Origin: Lachnospiraceae bacterium | Lineage (GTDB): Bacteria; Bacillota; Clostridia; Lachnospirales; Anaerotignaceae | DNA length: 6,303 bases | Reading direction: 5' to 3' | Assembly: GCA_028695945.1 (NCBI GenBank) | Contig: JAQVIB010000125.1 | Location: 1 to 6,303 of the forward strand | Shown: one piece after another, positions 6,303 to 6,303 of the stretch | How the letters are laid out: each line of letters starts with the position of its first letter | Position numbering within the stretch: the stretch's first letter is position 1 | Program-made: the position numbers and the translations under genes | Notes under the pieces: model-generated | Seen by the model: the letters and a program-made list of their open reading frames with translations, nothing else | Told to the model about the DNA's origin: nothing | The model's database searches: none

Positions 6303-6303
6303 G

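Overview
The window is about 6.2 kb of an AT-rich, low-GC Clostridia-type chromosome (Lachnospiraceae-like is my guess), ending in about 125 bases of unrelated GC-rich sequence. All real genes lie on the minus strand. In transcription order they are: the C-terminal half of prs (ribose-phosphate pyrophosphokinase), a complete D-lactate dehydrogenase of the LdhA type, a complete pth (peptidyl-tRNA hydrolase), and mfd (transcription-repair coupling factor), which runs off the left edge almost complete. Family assignments come from motifs I can read in the translations. The taxonomic guess rests on base composition, strong AGGAGG-type ribosome binding sites, the prs/pth/mfd neighbourhood and protein character, and is not proven.

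Layout by position: 1-3504 mfd; 3505-3544 a 40-base gap; 3545-4132 pth; 4133-4223 a compact junction holding a hairpin and a good promoter; 4224-5213 ldh; 5214-5653 a very AT-rich 440-base regulatory region with no gene, but with the ldh promoter, three 18-base sites resembling the operator of the redox repressor Rex, and a hairpin terminator for prs; 5654-6178 truncated prs; about 6178 an abrupt composition and reading-frame break; 6177-6302 a fragment of an acyl-CoA dehydratase activase-type protein at about 67% GC.

prs makes PRPP for nucleotide synthesis, pth recycles peptidyl-tRNA, and mfd rescues stalled RNA polymerase and recruits repair; these are housekeeping genes. The ldh gene, an NADH-reoxidising fermentation enzyme, sits between them as a separately controlled unit, with its own promoter and apparent terminator, probably under NADH/NAD+ control through Rex. 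pth and mfd look co-transcribed from a promoter at the ldh stop codon.

I found no undescribed system. The most important observation is the break at about 6178: it truncates an essential-type gene, changes the reading frame and joins sequence of very different GC content, so a chimeric assembly is the leading explanation. The most interesting biological signal is the cluster of Rex-like sites upstream of ldh.
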